Assembly: GCA_027012955.1 (NCBI GenBank)
Contig: JALUYL010000066.1
Coordinates: 1-43,103, forward strand
Source of the DNA: Sulfurovum sp.
GTDB taxonomy: Bacteria; Campylobacterota; Campylobacteria; Campylobacterales; Sulfurovaceae
Reading direction: 5' to 3'
DNA length: 43,103 nucleotides
Made by a program: the position numbers and the translations under genes
Shown here: positions 17,299 to 26,266 of the stretch, in pieces
Numbering within the stretch: the stretch's first letter is position 1
Layout of the letters: each line of letters begins with the position of its first letter
The notes under the pieces: generated by a model
What the model was told of the DNA's origin: nothing
Databases searched by the model: none
The model's input: the letters and a program-made list of their open reading frames with translations, nothing else

Positions 17299-17474
17299 AA
17301 TATATCCAAAGTATAGAAGTGACTTATAATTATTATGCCATAAATATATATATAACAAGTACGAGTAACAGGTAAAATGCTACAAAATTTTCAATATATG
17401 GCTCATACTTAAAGTTATTAACATACTTACAAGAAGCAATACACCAATAAAAGAGATAAAACAAAATATTTATC

Positions 17475-17490
17475 TGTTAGAAAACTAACA
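17475..17490. repeat. Short palindrome in the gap before the second ClC gene
   Basis: TGTTAG and CTAACA form perfect 6-base arms around AAAA in the intergenic gap between the MtfA-like gene and the ClC gene. It could be an operator; nothing else supports a role. Confidence 0.25.
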
Positions 17491-17515
17491 TTAGATAGAT
17501 TCAAAAAGGAATTTT

Positions 17516-17596
17516 ATGTTAAAAGAACTTTTTCAGACTACTTTATCAACTAATTTGACACCAAAGAAAGTGTATCCATGTTATAGAAATCTTTGA
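17516..17596 (+). other. Mini-ORF with good ribosome site
   Basis: An ATG preceded by AAGGA at the right spacing opens 26 codons (MLKELFQTTLSTNLTPKK and on to CYRNL) on the plus strand, overlapping the end of the MtfA-like gene on the other strand. It is too short for the ORF track. It may be a remnant of a gene cut off by rearrangement, a leader peptide, or chance. Confidence 0.2.
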
Positions 17597-18359
17597 GCTC
17601 TTTATAGAGTTCGGGGAAATGACTGTTTAGACTATGGGGTGATTCGAAAAATCGCTCTGTAACTACCGCAAAAAATTCTGCTTCATTTGTAGCAGCGTAG
17701 CTCCCAAGCAGTTTATATTTTCCCCATTCTCTATCTTTTATGGCTATATTATTGAGTTTTTGATACTCTTCAAATAAGACTGAAGTCCATTCATTATACT
17801 TAGAGTTTTCAAGTGGTGGTACACCGTCTATTTCGCCATCCATGAAGTCTATCTCGTGTGCAAACTCATGCACTATGACATTGTCATGTCGTAGATGATA
17901 GGCTTCAAACTTTGCATCATGCCAGACAAGTATCACCGTATCATTTGCAGACTGACCATCAATGACAAAATCTTCTTTGGTATAAATGCCACCATTTTCT
18001 CTAACATCTTTCAATACCACAGGAGTGGGGTAAATAATGATTGTATGAAGGTTGTTGTAGCAATTGTCTGTCTCTATATGTAAGAGAAGTAAACAGGCAT
18101 AAAAAGAAATAACGATTTTCATCTCATCTGTTACTTCCATCTTCACACCGATAAACTCTTTTGTATAGACAAAACGTATGATGGATTTTTCTATCTTTTG
18201 CTTGTCTGCATCTGAGAGGTTTTTATAGTGTGGTAACTTTGAGAGTAATTTTCTATGTACGTCTTTAAAAGGTATCTTTTCTATATCTTTTAACCTTTGC
18301 TTTTTTCTATAGCCTATATAGAGATAGGTAGCAACTAAGGTCATACCTCCAAAGAGCAT
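17550..18359 (-). CDS. MtfA-like zinc-dependent peptidase (M90)
   Basis: MtfA-family proteins are gluzincin-type metallopeptidases; E. coli MtfA is an aminopeptidase that binds the repressor Mlc. The catalytic motif HEFAHEIDFMDGEIDG (HExxH) is near residue 165 and the downstream Glu helix is NEAEFFAVVTERFFE. Unlike cytosolic MtfA, the N-terminus is hydrophobic (MLFGGMTLVATYLYIGYRKK), so it is probably membrane-anchored facing the cytoplasm. The ATG at 18359 has no ribosome site. An in-frame ATA at 18392-18390 overlaps the upstream stop as ATAG and has AGGA 7 bases before it, so the natural start may lie 11 codons upstream. Confidence 0.82.
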   Translation of the reverse strand: MLFGGMTLVATYLYIGYRKKQRLKDIEKIPFKDVHRKLLSKLPHYKNLSDADKQKIEKSIIRFVYTKEFIGVKMEVTDEMKIVISFYACLLLLHIETDNCYNNLHTIIIYPTPVVLKDVRENGGIYTKEDFVIDGQSANDTVILVWHDAKFEAYHLRHDNVIVHEFAHEIDFMDGEIDGVPPLENSKYNEWTSVLFEEYQKLNNIAIKDREWGKYKLLGSYAATNEAEFFAVVTERFFESPHSLNSHFPELYKELKDFYNMDTLSLVSN

Positions 18360-18388
18360 AAAATAAATAAGTTTGAGATAATAAGCTT

Positions 18389-19339
18389 CTATGGAAATTT
18401 CCTTTTGTGATAGATTTCTTTTTCATTTTTTTCTAAGCTCTTAAAATAGTGAAACATTGTAATCTCTCCAAAGAAAGGTCCAAAAAGGTTCAAGATAGGA
18501 ATAAAGTTAAACAACACTGTCACAAAACCAATAAACCATACCGCTACGCGATGTTCTTTAAGTTGCTCTTTTTCTACTTTATTCGAAACCAATGCAAGTG
18601 CATCATACCCTACTGTATCTTTTACAAGCCAAGTCCATAGACCTATCTGCACAAACATGTTTACGACAGGGATAAAAAGCAAAGGAAAAGCTAAGAGAGA
18701 CACCAACAAGAAGATAAAACTGTCTTTAATCGTATAGCCTACAGAAGAGAAAATGTTGTCTCTCAATACATCCTCACCATCAAAATGTCTTTTCTCAACC
18801 GAAGCAATTAACGGTTCACTAAACACACTGGCGACAAAAAGCATCGTTACGATAATCGCATTATAAATAATATAAAAGCCTATCAAAAATGCAATACCTT
18901 TTTCTATCGTTTCAAAAGGAAGCCAAGTGAGAAGTTGTAAAAACTGTGCATAAATGTAGTCCCCTTTAAAATACCAAATGATAGACCAAAAAAGTGCACT
19001 TCCCATGGCTACCAACAAAGAGAAAGAAGTATATTTTTCTTCAGAGACAGACCTTAGAATAAAATTTCCAAAAAAAGCAAAGATGAGTGCAAAGGTCAAT
19101 AAGATAAGCTGTAACCAAACAAAAGCAGAAAGCATCCATGCACCGTTAGAACGCATCATAGAAAATGGTACCCAACCTAAAACATGACTGCTTAAATCGA
19201 CAATACTATCCCATAACACGATGCCAATACCTATCCACAAAGCAGTCACAATGATACCTATTGCAAGTGCATATTTCATTGTATGCCATGTAAGGATTTC
19301 TCTAAATCCAAAAAAGATTGCCTGCATCGTATTTTTCAT
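18389..19339 (-). CDS. EI24-domain (CysZ-like) membrane protein
   Basis: The 316-residue protein has several membrane helices and the pattern of EI24/CysZ proteins: an N-terminal helix pair, a long central helix-rich stretch, SVFSEPLIASVEKRHF, then FLLVSLLAFPLLFIPVVNMFVQIGLWTWLVKD and a GFVTVLFNFIPILNLFGPFFGEITMFHYF ending. CysZ carries sulfate in E. coli, but the EI24 family also has other, undefined members and this protein is longer. It sits in an operon with the MtfA-like peptidase (overlapping stop/start) and a small membrane protein upstream. A GAAGGA ribosome site supports the ATG at 19339. Confidence 0.75.
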   Translation of the reverse strand: MKNTMQAIFFGFREILTWHTMKYALAIGIIVTALWIGIGIVLWDSIVDLSSHVLGWVPFSMMRSNGAWMLSAFVWLQLILLTFALIFAFFGNFILRSVSEEKYTSFSLLVAMGSALFWSIIWYFKGDYIYAQFLQLLTWLPFETIEKGIAFLIGFYIIYNAIIVTMLFVASVFSEPLIASVEKRHFDGEDVLRDNIFSSVGYTIKDSFIFLLVSLLAFPLLFIPVVNMFVQIGLWTWLVKDTVGYDALALVSNKVEKEQLKEHRVAVWFIGFVTVLFNFIPILNLFGPFFGEITMFHYFKSLEKNEKEIYHKRKFP

Positions 19340-19350
19340 CTATTTTCCTT

Positions 19351-19533
19351 CTACATTCTAAACATAAACATATTGAACACACCACCAAAAAGTGTCGATA
19401 AAAGTCCTAGTGCCGTAAATATAATAATCATTGCAGGAATTGCTGCAAATGCTAGTTTTACCAATAATACCACTAAATCCATAAAAGGTATATCAATACC
19501 TCTTATAATGATTCCTTTTTCTTCATTTTCCAT
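19351..19533 (-). CDS. Small membrane protein, unknown
   Basis: The 60-residue product is a charged N-terminus (MENEEKGI) followed by a hydrophobic stretch from about 16 to 57 that can make one long or two short helices. GGAG at good distance supports the start. The ATG touches the stop of the APC permease gene upstream, and the EI24 gene follows after 11 bases, so it is an operon member. Function unknown; small partners of transporters are frequent in this window. Confidence 0.65.
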   Translation of the reverse strand: MENEEKGIIIRGIDIPFMDLVVLLVKLAFAAIPAMIIIFTALGLLSTLFGGVFNMFMFRM

Positions 19534-20882
19534 TATTTTTCTCCTATAAATTCTTTTATTTCATCTTCTATATTTTCAAATACACTATGAGAAGTCTGTG
19601 GACTAATCACTCTTTTTGTCATTAAACGAAGCCCTATTTCTATGACAAATGCTAATACAAACCCACCCGCAATAAAATACCCCACATCAGGAATATGTTT
19701 AGAGGTATAGTTGAGTGCCAAGACTATAGCCACCGCAATAGTTACAATGGCTAAAATAACCAAAAACTTTGAAGCTTTGGTATCTTTTATTTTAAGTAGA
19801 TGTCCTATATGCACTAACGCATGTATGAAAAGGATAGAGATAGACCCAATAGCTGCAATTTCTGTAAGGTCAAAAAAGAGTACAAATGCGATTAAGATAA
19901 TAGTACTCACAATAAGTCCTTCACTACTGTGCCAAACATTACGTTTGTAGACTTTAGGAAGTTCTCCGTTTTTTGCCATCTGGTAGGTGACATTGGTCAC
20001 GGCATAAAGATTGGCATTGATAGACGATGCCGTTGAGATAAGGGCAGCTACTGCCATGATGGTAAAGCCTATGTGTCCAAAGGCTGGTTTTGCTGCTTCT
20101 GCCAAGGCATAGTCTTGTGCTTTGATAATTTCAGCTAAGGGTAAGTTTCCAAACACTGCAAACGTCACGGCAACATATAAAACCATGACAAAGACTATCG
20201 CTACAGTCATTGCTTTAAGCATCGTTTTTCCTGGGTTATCCATATCTTCTGCTGTGTTGGTAATAACCCTAAATCCTTCAAAAGCAAAAAAAGTCAGTGC
20301 CACAGAAGAAAATACATTCATTACAGGAGGAGCATCTTTTAAAGATAGCAGTGCAGGATCAATGTAAAAAAAGACTACTACTGTAAAAAGCACAATAATA
20401 CTAAGTTTTATAAGTACTATAACTGTTTCACTTTTAGCAATAAGCGCACTTCCTGCAAGATTTATAAACATAAAAATAAGGAGGATTACTATGGCAAAAC
20501 CATTTGACCAGATAGGAATATTGGCGCCTACACTCATCATCGCTGCGTAGGTACCAAAAGTTTTTGCCACCATGGCTATGGCAACCATAGCAGAGAGATA
20601 AAAAAGTACGGAGAGTGAGCCAGAAAAGACACCCTCACCATAACACTGCACCAAATACTCGACGATACCTCCACGACTCGGATATGCAGTAGCAAGTTTA
20701 GCTAATGAATACCCACTAAGCAGTGCAATAATACCGCCTAAAATAAATGATATCCATACCAAGTTACCAGCAATAGCACCTGCTTCACCTAAAAGTACAA
20801 AAATACCTGCTCCAACCATGGAGCCTATGCCTAAAAAGACTGCGCTCCATAGTCCGAAGGCTTTTTGTTTAGTTATCATCAT
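19533..20882 (-). CDS. APC-superfamily amino acid permease (second copy)
   Basis: The 449-residue protein has about twelve membrane helices. The first helix carries GLWSAVFLGIGSMVGAGIFVLLGE, the APC substrate-binding signature, and the sixth carries FSSVALTFFAFEGFRVITNTAEDMDNPGKT. This region is like FAYEGF...EMDNPDKN in the plus-strand permease at 9314, but the two differ widely elsewhere. A soluble acidic tail ends the protein (HSVFENIEDEIKEFIGE). The start overlaps the HdeD-like gene by 14 bases, which points to coupled translation. Substrate unknown. Confidence 0.87.
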   Translation of the reverse strand: MMITKQKAFGLWSAVFLGIGSMVGAGIFVLLGEAGAIAGNLVWISFILGGIIALLSGYSLAKLATAYPSRGGIVEYLVQCYGEGVFSGSLSVLFYLSAMVAIAMVAKTFGTYAAMMSVGANIPIWSNGFAIVILLIFMFINLAGSALIAKSETVIVLIKLSIIVLFTVVVFFYIDPALLSLKDAPPVMNVFSSVALTFFAFEGFRVITNTAEDMDNPGKTMLKAMTVAIVFVMVLYVAVTFAVFGNLPLAEIIKAQDYALAEAAKPAFGHIGFTIMAVAALISTASSINANLYAVTNVTYQMAKNGELPKVYKRNVWHSSEGLIVSTIILIAFVLFFDLTEIAAIGSISILFIHALVHIGHLLKIKDTKASKFLVILAIVTIAVAIVLALNYTSKHIPDVGYFIAGGFVLAFVIEIGLRLMTKRVISPQTSHSVFENIEDEIKEFIGEK

Positions 20883-21420
20883 TCATTTTTTTCATAGCAT
20901 TGGCACCCATAAGTAGCGCCAAACCATCAAAAAAGAGGCTAAATCCTACCAATAGACCTATCAGATACATAGAAGTAAATGGCCAACCTATCACAAATAC
21001 CATTGCCATCACCAAGGACAATATAGCATTGAGAAACCATACCCACCAATGATTATTTGGATAATTTGAAGATGCCATCATGAAGCCACTAAAAGCATCC
21101 ATAAAAAAGTAAATAGAAAAGAGCAGCCCTAAGGTTGCTATACCACCTAACGGTGAAAACAGCATATAGAGAGCAACACCAACCAAGACAAAACTTTTTA
21201 ACCATCCTGCCCAATCATCTTTGTTTGTAATCCATGTAAAGTAACCTGCCATAAATCCAGTGAGTAACATAAGCCAAGAAACAAAAAGGACTGTAGCATA
21301 CGTTCCAAATACGGGGAATAATGCACTAATCGCCCCTAAAACCATAAAAAGTATACCTGCTATTTTTGCATACTTTCCAAACTTATCCATACCTATTATT
21401 TCTTCTGGCGCTTTCCACAT
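20869..21420 (-). CDS. HdeD-like (DUF308) membrane protein
   Basis: The 183-residue protein has six short hydrophobic segments arranged in pairs, with GILFMVLGAISALFPVFGTYATVLFVSWLMLLTGF at the start, typical of HdeD/DUF308. In E. coli HdeD lies in the acid-fitness island and gives acid resistance at high cell density by an unknown mechanism. AAAGGAT precedes the ATG. It leads the operon APC permease, small protein, EI24 protein, MtfA-like peptidase. The pairing with an amino acid permease recalls acid-resistance gene groups, but no decarboxylase is present. Confidence 0.78.
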   Translation of the reverse strand: MWKAPEEIIGMDKFGKYAKIAGILFMVLGAISALFPVFGTYATVLFVSWLMLLTGFMAGYFTWITNKDDWAGWLKSFVLVGVALYMLFSPLGGIATLGLLFSIYFFMDAFSGFMMASSNYPNNHWWVWFLNAILSLVMAMVFVIGWPFTSMYLIGLLVGFSLFFDGLALLMGANAMKKMNDDN

Positions 21421-21451
21421 TTTTAATCCTTTAATAAAAGTTAAGTATCTA

Positions 21452-21472
21452 ACATGAAATTAATTTTCATGT
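21452..21472. promoter_or_regulatory. Palindrome upstream of the HdeD operon
   Basis: Perfect 8-base arms (ACATGAAA and TTTCATGT) with a 5-base spacer lie 32 bases before the ATG of the HdeD-like gene on the minus strand. Position and symmetry suit an operator for a dimeric regulator of this operon. Confidence 0.4.
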
Positions 21473-21487
21473 ATGTTCATGAGTAAT

Positions 21488-21516
21488 ATTACATCCTTTA
21501 TGTATTAGGATGTAAT
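21488..21516 (-). terminator. Hairpin over the stop of the 97-residue membrane protein
   Basis: Perfect 10-base arms (ATTACATCCT and AGGATGTAAT) with a 9-base loop; the loop contains the TAA stop of the small gene. No T-run follows on the minus strand, so it may end transcription only weakly, or protect the 3' end. Confidence 0.4.
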
Positions 21517-21791
21517 TTCTTTGCTACTTCTTCTACTTCTTCAATAATTTCATCTTCTATATGGGTAATATCAGCATCTATCGCAGCATCCATATCTGTT
21601 TGTTCTTTATACTTTCCATGATAAACCCCTAAAACAAGTGCCACTATAGCTGACGAAATGAGTAAAAATTTGTATTCCAACATTTGAGAGTCAGACATAT
21701 AGAACATAGCCAATATTCCCGCAAAGATAGTAAAGTAACCTAAAGAGGAGCCTATAAATCGTTTAATTGAAAAAGATGTTTTTTCATTCAT
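21498..21791 (-). CDS. Small membrane protein, unknown
   Basis: A 97-residue protein with two membrane helices at about 14-30 and 40-57, and an acidic C-terminal segment of about 35 residues (DADITHIEDEIIEEVEEVA). No family recognised. It stands alone between the MacB-like operon and the HdeD operon, with a hairpin across its stop codon. Confidence 0.6.
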   Translation of the reverse strand: MNEKTSFSIKRFIGSSLGYFTIFAGILAMFYMSDSQMLEYKFLLISSAIVALVLGVYHGKYKEQTDMDAAIDADITHIEDEIIEEVEEVAKKLHPNT

Positions 21792-21910
21792 TTTTTATTC
21801 CTTATGTAGTATTACATTAATTATAGCACTTTTTATACAATATATTTGTTTACCAACGAACATATCTTTTATTTTTCACGAATACTAAAGACCTTAACCA
21901 GTGAATAAAA

Positions 21911-22627
21911 CTAAATCATTCCACCATTTTCAGATACAACTTCTGAAACTACTTTTTTATCTTCTATTTTGAGTATGCGGTCACATAATGGGAGCATTGC
22001 TTCATCGTGTGTTACCATGATGATGGCAACATTTTGATCGAGTGCAATTTTTTTAAGCATCTGTACTACAGAAACAGAACGTTTATTATCCAAAGCTGCT
22101 GTTGGTTCATCTGCCAAAATAATCTCTGGTTTGTTTGCCAATGCTCTGGCAATGGCAACACGTTGGTTCTGCCCTCCTGAGAGTTCAGAAGACATATTGT
22201 GTGCCTTGTCAGCGATGTCAAAATACTCTAAAAGTTCCATAGCAAAACTTTCTGCTTCTTTTTGTGGCACACCATTGGTCTGAGGTACCAGCGTTACATT
22301 GTCTATGACATTCAAAAAAGGTATCAGGTAGTGTGCCTGAAAAATAAACCCTATCTTCTCTCGACGTATTTTTCGGGTTTCTTTGGTAAGCCATTTGTTC
22401 TCATAGACTTTCTCATTCCCTAGCCAGATGGTGCCGCTGCTTGGGTCTTCTACACATCCTATCATCATCAGGAGTGTTGTCTTACCTGCACCACTGGGTG
22501 CAACCAATGCAACAAGCTCCCCTTTTTCAATACTGAAATCTGCACCGTCTATCACTTCGACTAAAGTATCATCTTTACCAAAGTGTTTGACAAGGTTCTC
22601 TACTTTAATGGCATAATTTTTTTCCAT
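21911..22627 (-). CDS. ABC transporter ATP-binding protein (MacB/LolD type)
   Basis: The 238-residue ATPase has Walker A PSGAGKT (44-50), the signature LSGGQNQR near 145, Walker B IILADEPTAALD near 165, and the switch His in VTHDEA. It belongs to the LolD/MacB group, where ATP use drives mechanical movement of periplasmic parts rather than passage through the membrane. It ends the operon TolC, HlyD, FtsX-type permease, ATPase, so it should power a MacAB-TolC-like tripartite pump. In MacB the ATPase and permease are fused; here they are separate genes one base apart. Confidence 0.9.
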   Translation of the reverse strand: MEKNYAIKVENLVKHFGKDDTLVEVIDGADFSIEKGELVALVAPSGAGKTTLLMMIGCVEDPSSGTIWLGNEKVYENKWLTKETRKIRREKIGFIFQAHYLIPFLNVIDNVTLVPQTNGVPQKEAESFAMELLEYFDIADKAHNMSSELSGGQNQRVAIARALANKPEIILADEPTAALDNKRSVSVVQMLKKIALDQNVAIIMVTHDEAMLPLCDRILKIEDKKVVSEVVSENGGMI

Positions 22628-22628
22628 T

Positions 22629-23774
22629 TTAACCTCCTATGGCTTCTGCAGGATTTGCTTTCATCACCTTATGCACTGCCACAAAAGAAGCCAAGATAGA
22701 AGCCAATATCACAACTACGAACAAGACCAAGGCATCAGGAGTTTCCAAAACAACCCTTTTGGGAAACTTAGAATAGATAAGATGCGCAAAAATATTGGCA
22801 AACATAAATGCCAACACTCCCATAAGCAGTGTCTCCTGTACAATCATTTTGATAATCATACTGTTAGGCAAGCCTATCAATTTCATAATAGATATCTCTT
22901 TCATCTTTTCCAGTGTCATCGTATAAATAATAAGCGCGATGATAATAGTCGAGACTACGACCAAAATTACCGTAAACATTCCTATCTGCTTGGAAGCCAT
23001 CTTAATGAGATTTTTGGTTAAAAGTGTCTTCTCTTCTGTGGCGGTATAGACACTGTTATGTTTCCATGTTCGTATCGTATCTGCGACTTCATCGACACTG
23101 TAGCCCTCTTTGACGGTGGCGACTACTGCGTTAATCATATGAGAGTTCAGTGCATTGATGCCTCGTTCTCTGTCATTTCTTGTACGTGCATTAGAGTAGA
23201 GAAATTGCAATGCCTGTGCATCTTTCAAGCTCACATACACCAGTGGGTCACCCCCAGAAGATACCGTGCCATGTGTCACCCCCACAACGCTATAGACATC
23301 TCTGCCTAACGGCACTTTGTCACCTACTTTAAATCCCGTCTTGTCTGTCACAACCATCTCATAATGGTCACGCTCCAAGCCTCTACCTGCAACGATTTTT
23401 GTGCTATCTATAGGACTGATATCTCCAAAGGGGTCAAACCCTACTGCAAATACACGCACTTCATTTCCCTCTAGGGGGAGTTGGAGGTTTTGAAAGGTAA
23501 GCCCTTCAGATTTTGCAACACCCTCTGTGACTTTTATGGTATTTTTCATATCTTCATGCAAGCGTGAAGGTTCGGCAAAGGGTCCGAGTGTATTTTCCTG
23601 AACCACCCACAGGTCAATCTTCAAATCATTTAAAAGTACCTGTGCATCGATAATCATACCCCTGTACACACCAATCATAATAAGCACAATCCCAAGCAAC
23701 ATCCCTACACCCATGGATGTAACGATGAACTTTCCTAAAGTATGGGCAATGTCTTTTTTCGCAAGATTTATCAT
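22629..23774 (-). CDS. FtsX/MacB-type ABC permease
   Basis: The 381-residue protein has one N-terminal membrane helix (about 13-36), a periplasmic MacB-core-like domain of some 220 residues, and three C-terminal helices (about 265-290, 310-335, 345-368), the MacB/FtsX layout. The KEISIMKLIGLPNSMIIKMIVQETLLMG segment is the conserved coupling region. The start overlaps the adaptor stop as TAATG. With its partner ATPase it should work with the HlyD adaptor and TolC to move a substrate from the periplasm out of the cell. Confidence 0.88.
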   Translation of the reverse strand: MINLAKKDIAHTLGKFIVTSMGVGMLLGIVLIMIGVYRGMIIDAQVLLNDLKIDLWVVQENTLGPFAEPSRLHEDMKNTIKVTEGVAKSEGLTFQNLQLPLEGNEVRVFAVGFDPFGDISPIDSTKIVAGRGLERDHYEMVVTDKTGFKVGDKVPLGRDVYSVVGVTHGTVSSGGDPLVYVSLKDAQALQFLYSNARTRNDRERGINALNSHMINAVVATVKEGYSVDEVADTIRTWKHNSVYTATEEKTLLTKNLIKMASKQIGMFTVILVVVSTIIIALIIYTMTLEKMKEISIMKLIGLPNSMIIKMIVQETLLMGVLAFMFANIFAHLIYSKFPKRVVLETPDALVLFVVVILASILASFVAVHKVMKANPAEAIGG

Positions 23775-24913
23775 TAGTGTATGCTCATGCCCTCTGAGAG
23801 AGGTTTTTTCTTTCCTGAGTCTATCAGTATTTCTGTATCTGTCTTCAATCCTGTTACTGCAGCTTCACTGTGACCTCGTGCCAAAACTTTGAGCACAACA
23901 AAATGTGCTTTGCCTGAATGCTCTGTCCAAACACCTCTCTTTTCTTTATAATAGCTCAACGCTTTTAACGGCACCTTCACCACATCTGTATAGGTCTTAG
24001 ATGCAATGCGAACTTCTGCCTGTTCATTGATGTAAAAAGGCTCAGGCAGACTATCGAAAGCCACATCTACCTCTCGTTCCTGTGTCACAGCATCACTTTG
24101 TGCAACGATTCTCTTTACACTGCCACTGAAACGTTTTTCATATTGAGAACGCAACGTTATCTCAGCTTTTTGTCCCACTTTCACCGCACCACTAATCTTC
24201 TCATCTATGTAGGCTCGAATCCATACATCTTTAGGATTGACTATCTTTAAAATGGATTGTGCCGGCAGTACACTCTGTGCTACTTCTGCCGTACGTGCGA
24301 TGACGTAGCCATCTACAGGTGCATAGACCTTATATCTGGCAAGTTTCTCCTTGAGTGCCTCTACAGACTTTTGTGCACGTTCTTCTTCCATTTGAGCAGA
24401 CACAATATGCGCCTGCGTCGCTGCAATCTGTGCAGCAATAACATCTAGGTCTGCTTTTGCTTTGTCATACTCTGCTTTAGAGGCAAACGACTCTTTTTTG
24501 AGTTTCTCATAACGTGCATAGGTTATCTGCGCCAATCGTTTCTGTGCAAAGAGACTCTCTAACTCTTTTTTCGTAGCAAGTAGTTCTGAGCCTGCCTTGT
24601 CGGCTAAAAGTTTTGACTCATCAAGAAGCTGAGGAACATCTACACTGTCCATCGTAATCAACAAGTCCCCTTTTTTAACCCATTTACCTTCATCTGTAAG
24701 AATAGAAAGAATCCTCCCTCCAGTCTGTGCAGTGATACTATAGGTATACTTCGCCCCCACATTCCCAATGCCAAATACCTCAACAGAAAGATTTCCTTTT
24801 GTGGAAGTCACGGTATCATAGGTTGTTTTAGGGATATAGACTTTTTTATAAAACACTATACCTCCCAAGAGAAGTAACACTATGACTGCAATGTATTGAA
24901 ATAATTTTTTCAT
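23774..24913 (-). CDS. HlyD/MacA-type periplasmic adaptor
   Basis: A membrane fusion protein of 379 residues with an N-terminal membrane anchor (about 5-23), barrel-sandwich halves (GGRILSILTDEGKWVKKGDLL near 68 and KVYAPVDGYVIARTAEVAQS near 195), an alpha-helical hairpin of about 100 residues between them that should dock with TolC, and beta-barrel domains after that. Its start and stop each share one base with the neighbouring genes (TAATG). It connects the FtsX-type permease to TolC across the periplasm. Confidence 0.9.
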   Translation of the reverse strand: MKKLFQYIAVIVLLLLGGIVFYKKVYIPKTTYDTVTSTKGNLSVEVFGIGNVGAKYTYSITAQTGGRILSILTDEGKWVKKGDLLITMDSVDVPQLLDESKLLADKAGSELLATKKELESLFAQKRLAQITYARYEKLKKESFASKAEYDKAKADLDVIAAQIAATQAHIVSAQMEEERAQKSVEALKEKLARYKVYAPVDGYVIARTAEVAQSVLPAQSILKIVNPKDVWIRAYIDEKISGAVKVGQKAEITLRSQYEKRFSGSVKRIVAQSDAVTQEREVDVAFDSLPEPFYINEQAEVRIASKTYTDVVKVPLKALSYYKEKRGVWTEHSGKAHFVVLKVLARGHSEAAVTGLKTDTEILIDSGKKKPLSEGMSIH

Positions 24914-26163
24914 TAGATTTTTCCTTTTAGGTATTCAATCCTGTATAAAGCAAGACTACGAGAGTAATAGGCTTCGAGTACACCCAGTTCTGCATTCAGA
25001 GCAAGGGCAATACTATCGAGTACTTCAATATAGGTCGAAAGTCCCTCTTTATACCGTGCATTCAACTCTTTTTGTGTACTTTGTGCAGAAGTGAGTTGTG
25101 CCTTTTTAGCTTGTATCGTCTTTCCATAACGCTTAATATCTATCAACAAAGCACGAAATTCATCTTGCAGAGCAAGGGCATCTGAAGCTTCCTGCTCTTG
25201 TGCAATCATCGTCCCTATACGAGCTTTCTGCTCTAAGGCACTTAATCTTCCTCCAGAGTAAAGAGGTACGTTATAGCTCACTCCCACATAGTCAGAGTTA
25301 TACTTGTTTAACGTATCAAATCGGTCATACGAAGCAACCAAATCAACAGAGCCAAAATGTGCCGACTTGGCAGACTGGTGCAGTAAACGGTTTTTGTCAA
25401 TGTTCAAGCGATCCATCTTCACTTTGTAGTTGTCTTCCAGCATAGCAACTTCGTTTTGTCTGCTTAGATTATATGTTTTCTTTAACGCAGCACTTTGCAG
25501 TTTTACACTGCTGTCAAGCTTTTTTCCCATATAGAGAGAAAGAGAAGTCTTTGCTTTTTCAAAAGAAGCCTTGGCAATGGCAAGCGCATCTTCTGCCACA
25601 TAAACAGAAGAGAGGAAACGGTTGCTGTCGGCATGGGTTTTAAGCCCTTGTTTTACCAATGCCTGAGACTGTGCATAGAGTGCTTTTTTTGACTCCAGGT
25701 CTTTACGTCTCACACGTACTGCTTCACGCTGCACAAGTAGAAGTGCATAGAGTGATTTCACTTTATATGCCAGGAGTGCTTTGACCTCACCCAGTGAAAG
25801 TTTGGCGATCTCTTCATCCACCTTTGTTGCATCAACTATCGAAGAGGTCTTGGCAAAGTCCCAAACTTTTTGATGCAATGTCACACCTGCACTCCAACCA
25901 TCTTTTTCGATAGTATTGAACATACCATTTACAGGAAGTACATAGGTTTTGGTAGGATTGTACACAGCAGAGAGATCGAGCTGAGGAAGATAGTCAGCAT
26001 ACGCAACATTATACCCCTGCTCTGCCTGTTGTATGCGTAACATAAAAGTTTTTACATCAGGGTGATGCGCCAAGGTACTCTCTATAGCTGTTTTCAATGT
26101 CAAGCTTTGGGCAAACAAGCTTTGTAGTGTTAACAAAGCCCATATCCATACTATCTGTTTCAT
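24913..26163 (-). CDS. TolC-family outer-membrane efflux protein
   Basis: The track begins at 26190, but the signal peptide MKQIVWIWALLTLQSLFA starts at the ATG at 26163, preceded by AAAGGAT, so I use that start (416 residues). The body shows the two repeated TolC halves: LKTAIESTLAHHPDVKTFMLRIQQAE at the start of the first and a YKEGLSTYIEVLDSIALALNAELG helix near the end of the second, with YNVPLYSGGRLSALEQKAR between. It forms the outer-membrane channel of the tripartite pump and is the first gene of that four-gene operon. Confidence 0.9.
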   Translation of the reverse strand: MKQIVWIWALLTLQSLFAQSLTLKTAIESTLAHHPDVKTFMLRIQQAEQGYNVAYADYLPQLDLSAVYNPTKTYVLPVNGMFNTIEKDGWSAGVTLHQKVWDFAKTSSIVDATKVDEEIAKLSLGEVKALLAYKVKSLYALLLVQREAVRVRRKDLESKKALYAQSQALVKQGLKTHADSNRFLSSVYVAEDALAIAKASFEKAKTSLSLYMGKKLDSSVKLQSAALKKTYNLSRQNEVAMLEDNYKVKMDRLNIDKNRLLHQSAKSAHFGSVDLVASYDRFDTLNKYNSDYVGVSYNVPLYSGGRLSALEQKARIGTMIAQEQEASDALALQDEFRALLIDIKRYGKTIQAKKAQLTSAQSTQKELNARYKEGLSTYIEVLDSIALALNAELGVLEAYYSRSLALYRIEYLKGKI

Positions 26164-26266
26164 CTGGATCCTTTCATATGCGAGGTACACTAAATTTTAA
26201 AAATTCTATCATTGTGATGTGAACTATTTATGAATTGCCCACAAATAAGGCATCAATATTGGTAAT

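Noticed and set aside
15886-17358. Long form of the second ClC protein starting at 17358
   Set aside because: The first 20 residues do not fit the family and the ATG at 17298 has a better ribosome site.
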